64,000 bases of DNA from Frigidibacter mobilis (GTDB lineage: Bacteria; Pseudomonadota; Alphaproteobacteria; Rhodobacterales; Rhodobacteraceae): NCBI RefSeq assembly GCF_001620265.1, contig NZ_CP012661.1, positions 2,170,001 through 2,234,000 of the forward strand. Reading direction: 5' to 3'. Position 1 is the stretch's first letter; each line of letters begins with the position of its first letter. The translations under genes were made by a program, and so were the position numbers. Shown here piece after piece: positions 29,838 to 39,047 of the stretch. The notes beneath the pieces were generated by a model. It made no database searches. It was not told the origin of the DNA and saw only the letters and a program-made list of their open reading frames with translations.

Positions 29838-29989
29838 CGGGTTTTGCGGGGGCCGGGATAGCAGGCAGGGGGCCGTGCTGCAAGCGCCGTGGGGGGATGG
29901 TGTCGCGGGGGCGTCTGCCTGGCGGGGCGGAGCTGGCGTTTGGTGGGGCGCTGCATGGCTCTCCTTACGCGATGCCTCTCACCCCAGCC

Positions 29990-30115
29990 GGAGGGGCCTC
30001 AAGGGCCCGGTCAGCGCCCGCCCCGCCTCTGGCGGGCGCGCTACCTCATTCGATCTCGGGATGCCTGTGGCTCCGGGCGACAGGTCCCGCACGGGCGGAA
30101 TCAGGCCGGTTCTCT
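29990..30115 (-). repeat. Dispersed intergenic repeat, copy C (diverged)
   Basis: It keeps hairpin 1 (30013-30039, AGCGCCCGCC / GGCGGGCGC with an 8-nt loop) and the block GCCCGTGCGGGACCTGTCGC, both shared with copy A in the same orientation. Hairpin 2 is not convincingly preserved. It sits in the 333-nt gap (29838-30170) between the ABC ATPase and the phosphatase gene; I see nothing else in that gap. Confidence 0.6.
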
Positions 30116-30170
30116 GGCTGCAACGGAAGATGTCCAAACAGCGGCAACTGTCCGCGCCCGCCCACACCCC

Positions 30171-30781
30171 TCACAGCCCCGCCACCACCTCCACCGGGCG
30201 CCAGGAATGCACCGGCACCAGATCGGGCAGCGTTACCGCCCAGACATGGCCGCCGCCGCCCGGCTGATCCTCGGCGCGCGAAATCGTCCGCCCCGCCAGA
30301 TGGCACCAGAGCAGCGTGCCGATGCCGCCATGCCCGACCAGCAGCAGATCGCCCACCCATGCCGCGGGGCGCGTGCCCCCTGCGCGGGGGGGCGTCAGCA
30401 TCCGGCACAGCGCGGCGGCGGCGCGGGCCTGCGCATCCACCGCCCGCTCCCAGCCCTCAGCGCTGGCCTCGGGATGGGCAAAGAGCGCATTGGCCAGCGC
30501 CTCGTGCCGGTCGGGGGCACATAGCCGGTCGAGGAGCGGTCGATCTCGCCCAGATCCTCGGCGATCTCGACCGTCAGCCCCAGCGGCTCGGCCAGGTAGG
30601 CGGCGGTTTCGCGCGCCTTGCGCTCGGCGCTGGCGACGATGCGCGTGGTGCCCGTCGGCCAGCCCAGGCTGGCGATCACCCGCATCCGGGCGTGGCCGCG
30701 GGCCCGCAGCCCCCAGTCCGGCACCGGAACCTCGGGGTCGATGGCCACCTCGGGATGCGAGAGATAGCGCAGCACCGGCAT
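30171..30781 (-). pseudogene. Histidine phosphatase family gene with a one-base frameshift
   Basis: From the ATG at 30781 the frame gives MPVLRYLSHPEVAIDPEVPV ... RSSTGYVPP, typical of a phosphoglycerate-mutase-like family. After a run of five G (30513-30517, plus strand) the reading must shift to continue as DRHEALANALFAHPEAS ... GDLLLVGHGGIGTLLWCHL to 30171. Adding one base to the run would restore a protein of about 203 aa. Both halves look well conserved, so a recent mutation or a sequencing error in the homopolymer is likely. Nine nt downstream of the SDR gene. Confidence 0.8.
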
Positions 30782-30790
30782 CGGTCAGGC

Positions 30791-31567
30791 CTATATGGTG
30801 GCGTTATGGGCGCCGCCGTCCAGCGAGATGTTCTGGCCGACGATGAACCCGGCATGGGCAGAGCAGAGGAAGGCGCACATCGCCCCGAACTCGGCGGCGG
30901 TGCCATAGCGACGGGCGGGGATGGTGGCGGCGCGCTTGTCGCGCGCCTCGGCCATCGTCAGCCCCTCGGCGGAAGACACGCCCCGGTCCAGCGCGTCGGC
31001 GCGGTCGGTGTCGTGGATGCCGGGCAACAGGTTGTTGATCGTCACCCCCATCGGCGCCACCTGCCGCGCGGTGCCGGCCACAAAGCCGGTGAGCCCGGCG
31101 CGGGCCGAATTCGACAGGCCAAGCTGCGCGATCGGCGACTTGACCGAGTTCGAGGTGATGTTGACCACCCTGCCCCAGCCGCGGTCGATCATCCCCGGCA
31201 TCAGCGCCTGCATCAGCGCGATCGGCGTCAGCATGTTGGCATCGAGGGCGCGGATGAAATCGTCGCGGCTCCAGTCATGCCACATGCCGGGCGGCGGGCC
31301 ACCGGCATTGGTGACAAGGATGTCCACCGGCCCCGCGGCCTCCAGCACCTTGGCGCGGCCCTCGGGCGTGGTGATGTCGGCGGCAATCGCGGTGACGCTC
31401 ACGCCCTTGGCGCGCAGCGCCTCGGCCGTGGCCTCCAGCGCCTCGGCGCCGCGGGCGTTGATGACCAGATCGACGCCGGCCTCTGCCAGCGCCTCGGCAC
31501 AGCCGCGCCCCAGCCCCTTGGAGGCGGCTGTCACCAGCGCGCGGCGGCCCTTGATCCCAAGATCCAT
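30791..31567 (-). CDS. SDR-family protein with altered catalytic residues (BKR-like)
   Basis: The 258-aa Rossmann protein has TAASKGLGRGCAEALAEAG, VNAR-type VINARGAEAL, and VTNAGGPPPG. In place of the YxxxK pair it has LGLSNSARAGLTGFV, so Tyr and Lys are both missing. This is a known SDR branch (BKR-like) that departs from the catalytic tetrad, so reductase activity should not be assumed. The start at 31567 (MDLGIKGRRAL) is chosen over 31648. Confidence 0.85.
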   Translation of the reverse strand: MDLGIKGRRALVTAASKGLGRGCAEALAEAGVDLVINARGAEALEATAEALRAKGVSVTAIAADITTPEGRAKVLEAAGPVDILVTNAGGPPPGMWHDWSRDDFIRALDANMLTPIALMQALMPGMIDRGWGRVVNITSNSVKSPIAQLGLSNSARAGLTGFVAGTARQVAPMGVTINNLLPGIHDTDRADALDRGVSSAEGLTMAEARDKRAATIPARRYGTAAEFGAMCAFLCSAHAGFIVGQNISLDGGAHNATI

Positions 31568-31743
31568 ATCTCGTCTTCCCTTCGTCATCTGTGTGGGTGT
31601 CCCGCGCATCGTCGCGCCGCACGAAACAAAACGGTGGCAGCGCCACATTTCGCCCGCAGTTGACCCCTATGAAACCAATCTGATAGCCCAGTCGTCAGGG
31701 GACAGGATGCCCGCGTCCCGTTGCCGCCACAAGCCCGGACAAG

Positions 31744-32787
31744 ATGATGCCCCCCCGCTCCGCCCCGCCCCCCCCGCCCGCCGCCGCGAACTCCGCCCTG
31801 CCGGGGCTGGCTGCGCAGGTGTTTTCGGCGGAGGATCTGCAGGTGGTGGCGGGCGCCAATCAGGGCGACGGGGTCGGCGAGCCAGAGCTGTGCGAGCCGG
31901 GCGACATCTACCGCCTGCACCGCGCCGCGCGCCCCCTGCGGCTGATGCTGTGCCCGCAAGCCGGCGACGTGCAGGTGCAGACCGTGGCCGCAGGCTCCGA
32001 GATCGGCGCGCCCGGCGACCGGGTGACGCTGCTGTCGCTGCTGACGCTGATGGCCCCCGATGCCGACAAGCTGGAGGTGCTGGTGGTGCGTCACGATGCC
32101 TCGGGCCGGCATTTCGCGCTGCCGCTGTCGCCCGTGGCCGCGCGCACCGACTACACGCTGCTGACCGCCAGCCTGCCCCCCCCCGATGTGCGCCTGTCGG
32201 ACATGGTCTGCGTGTCCTTCACCCGCGGCACGATGATTGCGATGGCCGGGGGTGCGCAGAAGCCGGTGGAGCAGCTTGTGGTGGGCGACCGGGTGCTGAC
32301 CCGCGACAATGGCCCGCAGCCGATCCGCTGGCTGGGCCATGCCCGGCTGCGCGCCGCGGGCAGCTTTGCGCCGGTGGTCATCAGCCGTGGCACGCTTGGC
32401 AATGCCGGCGACCTGATCGTCAGCCAGCATCACCGCATCTTCCTGTATCAGCGCGGCGAGCACCGGGTCGGCGGCACGGCCGAGCTGCTGGTCCAGGCCA
32501 AGCACCTGGTGGATGGCGAAGGGGTCTGGCTGCGCGAGGGCGGGTTCGTCGATTACTTCAGCCTGGTCTTCGACCATCACGAGATCATCTATGCCGAAGG
32601 CATCCCCTGCGAGAGCCTGCTGGTCAGCGAGGCGACGCTGAGCCTGCTGCCGCAAGCCTTCTCGGCCGAGGTGCGGGCGCGGTTCCCCGGGCTCAGCCAG
32701 CGCCAGCATTTCGGCACCGAGGCCTCGCGCACCGCACTCGACGCCATCGGCCGCAGCACGCTTTTGCGCGGCCGCCGGCGCCACTAA
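31744..32787 (+). CDS. Hint (Hedgehog/intein) domain protein
   Basis: The 347-aa protein has a Pro/Ala-rich start and a middle domain, then a Hint domain near residues 155-300: FTRGTMIAMAGGAQKPVEQL, VGDRVLTRDNGPQPIRWLG, and SQHHRIFLYQ. Such proteins are common in Rhodobacteraceae, often tied to secreted or self-processing proteins. The residue at the usual Cys nucleophile site is Ser158 (CVSFTRGT), with a Cys two residues earlier. No signal peptide is seen. Transcribed away from the SDR gene across 176 nt. Confidence 0.85.
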   Translation: MMPPRSAPPPPPAAANSALPGLAAQVFSAEDLQVVAGANQGDGVGEPELCEPGDIYRLHRAARPLRLMLCPQAGDVQVQTVAAGSEIGAPGDRVTLLSLLTLMAPDADKLEVLVVRHDASGRHFALPLSPVAARTDYTLLTASLPPPDVRLSDMVCVSFTRGTMIAMAGGAQKPVEQLVVGDRVLTRDNGPQPIRWLGHARLRAAGSFAPVVISRGTLGNAGDLIVSQHHRIFLYQRGEHRVGGTAELLVQAKHLVDGEGVWLREGGFVDYFSLVFDHHEIIYAEGIPCESLLVSEATLSLLPQAFSAEVRARFPGLSQRQHFGTEASRTALDAIGRSTLLRGRRRH

Positions 32788-32796
32788 CACCCCGAA

Positions 32797-32810
32797 TCAC
32801 GGCGCCGTGA
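32797..32810. promoter_or_regulatory. Perfect 14-bp palindrome
   Basis: TCACGGCGCCGTGA lies 10 nt after the Hint gene stop and about 137 nt before the usp start. It could be an operator for the downstream gene or part of a 3'-end hairpin. No consensus is recognised. Confidence 0.25.
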
Positions 32811-32946
32811 GCGATCGTGATGGTGCGCGAGGCCATTCCCGGACAATGGTTGATCCGGGTCAAGGCGCCGGCGCCCCCGGCACCGACACTGACTTGGCTG
32901 GAACCTCCGGCACATGACTGCACGACCAACCCAGGGAGACTTGCCG

Positions 32947-33783
32947 ATGACGACCTATCTTGTCGCCACCGACCTTTCGGAACGGGGCGACCGCGCCGTA
33001 GGGCGCGCCTTCGACCTTGCTGCCCGAAACGGGGCCGATCTGGTTCTGACCTCGATTGTCGATGACACGCTGCCCTCGGACATCGCCGAGCGGCTGGCCG
33101 AGGATATTGCCGCGCGGCTGGCGCGCATGGCCGCAGCCGTGGCGGGCGCGGGCGGCGTGACCCACCGCGTTGCGGTGCGGATCGGCGATCCGGCCGATGC
33201 CATTGCCGCGCTGGCCAGCGAAGAGGAAGCCTCGCTGCTGGTGCTTGGCCTGCACCGCCTGCGCCCGCTTCTGGATGCGATGCGCGACACCACCATGCAG
33301 CGCGTGGCGCGGATGAGCCCCTGCCCGGTGCTGCTGGTACGCGAGCCGGTGGTCGGCCCCTATGACACCGTGGTCGCGGGCGTCGATTTCTCGCCCGCCG
33401 CAGCGGCGGCGGTGCGGATGGCGGCGCGCGTGGCGCCCGCGGCCTCGATTCGGCCCGTCCACGCCATGCATGTGCCCTACAAGGGGCTGATGGCACGCTC
33501 TGGCACCGCCGCCGATTACGCGCCCTTCCGGCATGAGGCCGAGGCCGCCCGCGACGACTGGCTGGCGGCGGAGAAGCTGCCCGAAGGCCTGCCCGAGGTG
33601 CAGATCGCCGAGGGCAGCGTGAACGATGTCCTGGCCCGGGCGCTGCAGGACGGCGCGACGCTGCTTGCCCTGGGAACCCATGCCCGGTCCGGGCTTTACG
33701 GCTTTATCGCCGGCAGCCATTGCACGGCGCTGATGCGCGATCCGCCCTGCGATCTGCTGATCGTGCGCCCCGGCGGCGCCTGA
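32947..33783 (+). CDS. Universal stress protein, tandem UspA domains
   Basis: The 278-aa protein has two UspA folds (about 1-142 and 148-278). The second ends in LALGTHARSGLYGFIAGSHC, which fits the ATP-binding G-x2-G-x9-GS pattern. The first (LVLGLHRLRPLLDAMRD) lacks it. Such proteins help in stress survival, and details vary. GGGAG precedes the ATG at 32947. Confidence 0.92.
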   Translation: MTTYLVATDLSERGDRAVGRAFDLAARNGADLVLTSIVDDTLPSDIAERLAEDIAARLARMAAAVAGAGGVTHRVAVRIGDPADAIAALASEEEASLLVLGLHRLRPLLDAMRDTTMQRVARMSPCPVLLVREPVVGPYDTVVAGVDFSPAAAAAVRMAARVAPAASIRPVHAMHVPYKGLMARSGTAADYAPFRHEAEAARDDWLAAEKLPEGLPEVQIAEGSVNDVLARALQDGATLLALGTHARSGLYGFIAGSHCTALMRDPPCDLLIVRPGGA

Positions 33784-33864
33784 GACCGGCGCGGGCCGGG
33801 GGCACGCCTTCGGCCCGCGCTGCGGTGATGGACGCAGGCCGCGGCATCGGCTACACCGCGGCCC

Positions 33865-35469
33865 ATGCTCGACCAATCCAACCGCCCCGCCCTTCCGCCC
33901 GAAATTGCCCGCCGCCGGACCTTTGCGATCATCTCGCATCCCGACGCCGGCAAGACCACGCTGACCGAAAAGTTCCTGCTGTTCGGCGGCGCGATCCAGA
34001 TGGCGGGCCAGGTCCGCGCCAAGGGCGAGGCGCGGCGCACGCGGTCGGACTTCATGAAGATGGAGCAGGAGCGCGGAATCTCGGTTTCCGCCTCGGCGAT
34101 GAGCTTTGAATACAAGGGCTGGCGCTTCAACCTTGTCGACACGCCCGGCCACTCGGATTTCTCGGAAGACACCTATCGCACGCTGACCGCCGTCGATGCC
34201 GCGATCATGGTGATCGACGGCGCCAAGGGCGTGGAAAGCCAGACCCGCAAGCTGTTCGAGGTGTGCCGCCTGCGCGACCTGCCGATCCTGACCTTCTGCA
34301 ACAAGATGGACCGCGAAAGCCGCGACACCTTCGAGATCATCGACGAGATCCAGGAAAACCTCGCCATCGACGTGGCCCCGGCCAGTTGGCCCATCGGCAT
34401 GGGCCGCGAATTCCTCGGCTGCTATGACATCGTGCATGACCGGCTGGAACTGATCGACCGCGCCGACCGCAACCGGGTGGCGGAATCGATCAAGATCAAC
34501 GGGCTGGACGACCCCAAGCTGGCCGAGCATGTGCCCGCCGAACAGCTTGCCACCCTGCGCGACGAGCTGGAGATGGCGCGCGAATTGCTGCCCGCCTTCG
34601 ACCGGCAAAGCTTTCTTGAAGGGCACATGACCCCGATCTGGTTCGGCTCGGCGATCAACTCCTTCGGCGTGCGTGAGCTGATGGACGGCATGGGCGAGTT
34701 CGGCCCCGAGCCGCAGCCGCAGAAGGCTGCCGAACGCCAGATTTCTGCCGAGGAGAGCGCCGTCACCGGCTTTGTCTTCAAGGTGCAGGCCAACATGGAT
34801 CCCAAGCACCGCGACCGGGTGGCCTTCGTGCGCCTGGCCTCGGGGCATTTCGAACGCGGGATGAAACTCCTGCATGTGCGCAGCAAAAAGCAGATGGCGG
34901 TGTCGAACCCGGTGCTGTTCCTGGCTGCCGACCGCGAGTTGGCGGAAGAGGCCTGGGCGGGTGACATCATCGGCATCCCCAACCACGGCCAGCTGCGCAT
35001 CGGCGACGGGCTGACCGAGGGCGAGGCGCTGCGCTTCACCGGCATCCCCAGCTTTGCGCCGGAACTGCTGCAGACGGTGCGCGCGGGCGACCCGATGAAG
35101 GCCAAGCATCTGGAAAAGGCGCTGATGCAGTTCGCCGAAGAGGGCGCGGCCAAGGTGTTCAAGCCCGCCATCGGGTCAGGCTTCATCGTCGGCGTGGTCG
35201 GCGCGCTGCAATTCGAGGTGCTGGCCAGCCGGATCGAGCAGGAATACTCGCTGCCGGTGCGCTTCGAGGGCAGCCAGTTCACCTCGGCCCGCTGGGTCAG
35301 CGGCCCCAAGGCCGAGATCGACCGCTTCGTAAACCTCAACAAGCAGCATATCGCCCATGACCATGACGGCGACATCGTGTTCCTGACCCGCCTGCAATGG
35401 GACATCGACCGCATCACCCGCGACTTCCCCGAGCTGCGGCTGACCGCGACCAAGGAGCTGATGGCGTGA
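33865..35469 (+). CDS. prfC: Peptide chain release factor 3
   Basis: The 534-aa GTPase recycles RF1/RF2 after termination. GTP motifs are SHPDAGKTTLTEKFL (G1), VDTPGHSDFSEDTYR (G3), and FCNKMDRESRD (G4). RGISVSASAMSFEY is the RF3 switch region, which separates it from EF-G. The next gene starts in its stop codon (GTGA). Confidence 0.97.
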   Translation: MLDQSNRPALPPEIARRRTFAIISHPDAGKTTLTEKFLLFGGAIQMAGQVRAKGEARRTRSDFMKMEQERGISVSASAMSFEYKGWRFNLVDTPGHSDFSEDTYRTLTAVDAAIMVIDGAKGVESQTRKLFEVCRLRDLPILTFCNKMDRESRDTFEIIDEIQENLAIDVAPASWPIGMGREFLGCYDIVHDRLELIDRADRNRVAESIKINGLDDPKLAEHVPAEQLATLRDELEMARELLPAFDRQSFLEGHMTPIWFGSAINSFGVRELMDGMGEFGPEPQPQKAAERQISAEESAVTGFVFKVQANMDPKHRDRVAFVRLASGHFERGMKLLHVRSKKQMAVSNPVLFLAADRELAEEAWAGDIIGIPNHGQLRIGDGLTEGEALRFTGIPSFAPELLQTVRAGDPMKAKHLEKALMQFAEEGAAKVFKPAIGSGFIVGVVGALQFEVLASRIEQEYSLPVRFEGSQFTSARWVSGPKAEIDRFVNLNKQHIAHDHDGDIVFLTRLQWDIDRITRDFPELRLTATKELMA

Positions 35470-36218
35470 CCCAGCAGACCTACCCCGGCGGCAGCGAGGC
35501 GTTGATTGCCCTGTGGCAGCAGCGCCGCGGTGCCCTGGGGATGGCCGCGGGCGAGACGCTGCCGCTGGAGGCCGATCTTGCGGCCCTGGCGCGCCAGCCG
35601 CTGCCGACGGAGCTGCCGCCGCTGCCGCAGAAAGGCTCTGCCTATGCGAAGAAGCGCCGGCAGCTGCTGGCAGAGCTTGCCGGGCAAAGCGAGCTGGCGC
35701 TGCTGAACGCGCTGTGCATCGCGCATCTGCGCCGCCGCCGCTTTCCGCCCGAAGCACCGCTGCTGTTCCACCGGATCTGGGAGGAGCAGGGCGACAGCCT
35801 ACGCGGTACGCTGTCCACCCGCTGGCTGATCTCCAGCATCATCACCTTCGCCGATCACGGCCGCACAGAACCGCAGCGCCGGCTGGGCACCTCGATGAAC
35901 GTGCTGTTCTCGCTGATGAAACTTTATGAATACGAGCGCCTGCACTCGCGCTTCGAGCCAGACAGGGCATTCGGCCTCGCCCCACGCGCCAAGGGCCCGC
36001 TGCCAATGGGGATGCCGGGCTTTTCGCTGATGAGCGGCGAGCTGGACGTGAACCTGCTGGCGCCGATCTGGGCCGAGGCGCTGGAGGTGCCGGTGGCCGG
36101 CCCGCTGGCCTGCCAGCTGCTGGAGCGGCTGAACGGCGACAGCGGCACGCTGTTCCGCCGCCTTGCGACAATGCGGGACAAGCTGCGCGCGCGGAGGGCT
36201 GCCGAAGAAGGAGAGTGA
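35466..36218 (+). CDS. Conserved protein of unknown function, coupled to prfC
   Basis: The 250-aa soluble protein is helical and rich in Leu, Arg and Ala. I do not recognise a domain. The start is a GTG at 35466 that overlaps the prfC stop as GTGA. Stretches such as SAYAKKRRQLLAELAGQSE and LSTRWLISSIITFADHGRTE look conserved-type rather than random. Ribosome-related work is only a guess from the coupling. Confidence 0.75.
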   Translation: MTQQTYPGGSEALIALWQQRRGALGMAAGETLPLEADLAALARQPLPTELPPLPQKGSAYAKKRRQLLAELAGQSELALLNALCIAHLRRRRFPPEAPLLFHRIWEEQGDSLRGTLSTRWLISSIITFADHGRTEPQRRLGTSMNVLFSLMKLYEYERLHSRFEPDRAFGLAPRAKGPLPMGMPGFSLMSGELDVNLLAPIWAEALEVPVAGPLACQLLERLNGDSGTLFRRLATMRDKLRARRAAEEGE

Positions 36219-36233
36219 TGGGATGGCCGCCGC

Positions 36234-37043
36234 TCAGCCCTCCCAGACCTCATCGGTCCAGACCTTGAAGTCCTTGAGGATATGCGGCCCAAACGAGTTC
36301 AGCAGCGGCACATCGGCGGCGTCGCGCCCGCGCGCGACCACGATCCGGCCGATCCGCGGCATGTTGTTGCGCGCATCGAACGTCCACCAGCGACCGCCCA
36401 GATAGACCTCCATCCAGGCCGCGAAATCGCCCTCGCCGGCCGGCGGCACACCGATATCGCCCAGATAGCCGTTCACATAGCGCGCCGGAATGTTCATCGC
36501 CCGGCACAGCGTCACCGACAGATGCGCGAAATCGCGGCACACGCCCTTGCGCTCTTGCCAGGCTTCCCAAGCGGTGCGGGTCGAGCGGGCATCCATGTAG
36601 TTGAAGGTGATGTGGTTGTGGACATAGTCGCAGATCGCCTGCACCCGGCCCCAGCCCGGCTCCACCTGCCCGAACAGGTCCCACGCCGTCTGGCTGAGTC
36701 GGTCAGTCTCGCAATAGCGGCTGCCCATCAGGTAGAGCAGGGTTTCATCGGGCAGTGCCGCAATCGGGATTTCGGCCGCCTCGGGGGCATAGACATCGGG
36801 CTGGCCGGAATCGCGCAAGGTGGCATCGAGCCCGAAGGTGAAATCGCCCGCCGGCGCCACAAAGCGGCGGCACAGGTTGCCGAACAGGTCATAATAGCTG
36901 TGCATCGGCACCTGCGGCGAGGTGGTGTTGACCTCGGGCGCGACCAGATCGGCATGGCGCTCGATATGCGGGGACACAAGGCACACCATCGGGGTGGGCT
37001 GATCGCAGGTGATGGTGAATTCATGGCCGAAACGGATGAGCAT
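36234..37043 (-). CDS. Transglutaminase-like cysteine-protease-fold protein
   Basis: The 269-aa protein has the transglutaminase core: the Cys in RKGVCRDFAHLSVTLCRA, AAWMEVYLGGRWWTFDARNN, and the typical N-terminal beta domain. The usual His of the triad is replaced (DFAAWMEVYL), as I recall in this bacterial branch, so activity is uncertain. No signal peptide. Convergent with the unknown ORF after prfC. Confidence 0.85.
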   Translation of the reverse strand: MLIRFGHEFTITCDQPTPMVCLVSPHIERHADLVAPEVNTTSPQVPMHSYYDLFGNLCRRFVAPAGDFTFGLDATLRDSGQPDVYAPEAAEIPIAALPDETLLYLMGSRYCETDRLSQTAWDLFGQVEPGWGRVQAICDYVHNHITFNYMDARSTRTAWEAWQERKGVCRDFAHLSVTLCRAMNIPARYVNGYLGDIGVPPAGEGDFAAWMEVYLGGRWWTFDARNNMPRIGRIVVARGRDAADVPLLNSFGPHILKDFKVWTDEVWEG

Positions 37044-37126
37044 GTTTGTTTTTCTTTCCAGACCGGCGCGAGAGGGGATGCAGGTGCCGCCCCAAGGGGC
37101 CGGCGCTGCGGAGACAGTGACCGACC

Positions 37127-37549
37127 TTAGCCGATGGTGGCGTCCATCGTCACCTCGGCATTGAACAGTTTCGACACCGGGCAGCCGGTCTTTGCCTTTT
37201 GTGCCACTTCCATCAGCACCGACTCCTCGGCATCTGCCACGATCTGCGTCACCAGATGGACGCGGGTGATCTCAAACCCCTCGCCCTTCTTCTCCAGCGT
37301 CACTTTCGACGTGGTCTCGATCCGGCCCGGGGTGATACCCTCGGCGCCCAGAAGGTTGGACAGCGCCATCGAGAAACAGGCGGCATGCGCGGCGCCCAGA
37401 AGTTCCTCGGGATTGGTGCCGGGCTGGTCCTCGAACCGGGTGTTGAAGCCGTAGGGCTGCGCATCCAGCGCGCCGCTTTGCGTGGAAACGGTGCCCTTGC
37501 CCTCTTTCAGGCTGCCGGTCCATTCAGCGGATCCGCTCTTGACGATCAT
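37127..37549 (-). CDS. OsmC-family peroxiredoxin
   Basis: The 140-aa protein reduces organic hydroperoxides. The two redox cysteines are in AAHAACFSMALSNLL and KTGCPVSKLFNAEVT. TNPEELLGAAHAACF is the family signature. The ATG at 37549 has AGGA 7 nt upstream, better than the longer frame from 37627. Confidence 0.93.
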   Translation of the reverse strand: MIVKSGSAEWTGSLKEGKGTVSTQSGALDAQPYGFNTRFEDQPGTNPEELLGAAHAACFSMALSNLLGAEGITPGRIETTSKVTLEKKGEGFEITRVHLVTQIVADAEESVLMEVAQKAKTGCPVSKLFNAEVTMDATIG

Positions 37550-37667
37550 GATCTGTCCTTTCCTCTGTGCCCGCGCCTTGCGGCGCCGGGCAAAACCCCT
37601 TGGGGCCCGACAAGGCCCCACAGACAACGCGGCGGACGCAATCGAGTTGCATCCGCCACGGCTGCGC

Positions 37668-39047
37668 TCAGCGGGCCGCCAGCAACTCCGGCACCGACAG
37701 CAGCATCATCTCGTTATCCGCGGCCGCATCGAGCTGCCGGCCCGAGGAGAACGGCAGGTTGTTGTCATTGCCGACGATGATATGGCTGTCATCGACCTTC
37801 ATCACGTTCTCGATGGTGAAGAAGGGGAAGGTCATCTTGCCGGTCAGGTCGCGGGCGGCGACGGTGTCCAGCCGGTTCAGCCCCTCGGGATCGGCGATGT
37901 CCATCAGGTCGATATGGCCGATGCGGCGCACGAAACCTTCGCTGTCGAGGCTGGCGGTGTCGATCAGCACCACCCGCTTGAGCAGCGCCGGGGCCGGGAA
38001 GCAATCCGGCATCGGCTCGCCGGTGCATTTCAGCGAGGGATCGCCCTCGCCATTGTCGCGCTCGATCACCAGGGCGCGGGTCTCGTCGATGAAGTTGAAA
38101 TCGCCGATGGCGGTCGCCCCCTCGGCCAGTGCGAACTTGAAGCTGTCCCCCGTCCATTCGGCCTTGGCCGGATCGAAGGCCAGCACCGTCAGGAAATTGC
38201 CGGCCGGTGCGCCGTCTTCGCCAAGCAGCGGCTTTTCCAGCATCGCCCAGAGCAGGCCCCTGCCCGGCTGCAGTGCCATCCCTTCATAACCGCCCGAGCG
38301 CTGCACCCGGAACTCCTTGCCCGGTTGCGCAGGAACGCTGACACCGGGGGTGTCGGGGCCCTTCAGTTGCTTGCCGTCCAGCAGCGTCGGCACCACCTGC
38401 AGGACGCGCCCGTCGGGGGCGACGTTGAGGAGGTAGGGGCCGAACTCGTCGCCGACCCACAGCGAGCCATCGACGAGCTGGATCGATTCCGGGTCGAAAT
38501 CGGCGCCGGTCAGATAGCGCGCCTCGCTGCCCTCATAGGCGATGCGGAAAGGCACCTTGCGGTCCGGGTCATGCAGGAACACGGTCTCCTTCACGGCGAT
38601 CCTGCCCGTCTCGAACTCCGGCGCCATGCGCGAGAAGAACAGCAGCGCATCGGGGCTGTTGCCCTTCGAGCCGAAGCCATTGTCGGTCAGCACATAGATC
38701 GAGCCATCGGCGGCCCTCTCCATCGCAAAGCCCGACATGCCCTGCAGCGGCTGGCCGATGAAGGGCAGCGCGAGGCCGGTGCTCCGCTTGCCATGCATCC
38801 CGCCGGTATCACCCATCACCGACATCGGCGTGTCATTGCGGGCGCCTCCGGTGAACTTGCCCGAGATCCAGGCATCTTGCGGGGCATCCGCGGGCGGCGC
38901 GATCAGGCTCAGCGCCGGCAGCACGGCATGGCCGACAAGCGTTGCCGGGAACACCGTCTCGGGCTCCTGCGCGGCGGCAGGCAGGGCGAGCAGGGCCGCG
39001 CCGCCGAGGGCGGCAGAGGTGAACAGGCGGGACAGGGCGGGGGTCAT
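37668..39047 (-). CDS. Secreted esterase-like phytase-domain protein
   Basis: The 459-aa protein has a signal peptide cut near PAAAQE and one large domain of the 'esterase-like activity of phytase' family. Marks are YVLTDNGFGSKGNSPDALLF, SLWVGDEFGPYLLNV, SGGYEGMALQPG, and IERDNGEGD. Family members are periplasmic beta-propellers, few with proven substrates. GGAG lies 7 nt before the ATG at 39047; the longer frame to 39635 is not used. Confidence 0.88.
   Translation of the reverse strand: MTPALSRLFTSAALGGAALLALPAAAQEPETVFPATLVGHAVLPALSLIAPPADAPQDAWISGKFTGGARNDTPMSVMGDTGGMHGKRSTGLALPFIGQPLQGMSGFAMERAADGSIYVLTDNGFGSKGNSPDALLFFSRMAPEFETGRIAVKETVFLHDPDRKVPFRIAYEGSEARYLTGADFDPESIQLVDGSLWVGDEFGPYLLNVAPDGRVLQVVPTLLDGKQLKGPDTPGVSVPAQPGKEFRVQRSGGYEGMALQPGRGLLWAMLEKPLLGEDGAPAGNFLTVLAFDPAKAEWTGDSFKFALAEGATAIGDFNFIDETRALVIERDNGEGDPSLKCTGEPMPDCFPAPALLKRVVLIDTASLDSEGFVRRIGHIDLMDIADPEGLNRLDTVAARDLTGKMTFPFFTIENVMKVDDSHIIVGNDNNLPFSSGRQLDAAADNEMMLLSVPELLAAR

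Noticed and set aside
32860..35109. 749-aa minus-strand frame opposite usp and prfC
   Set aside because: Shadow of two well-supported genes on the plus strand.
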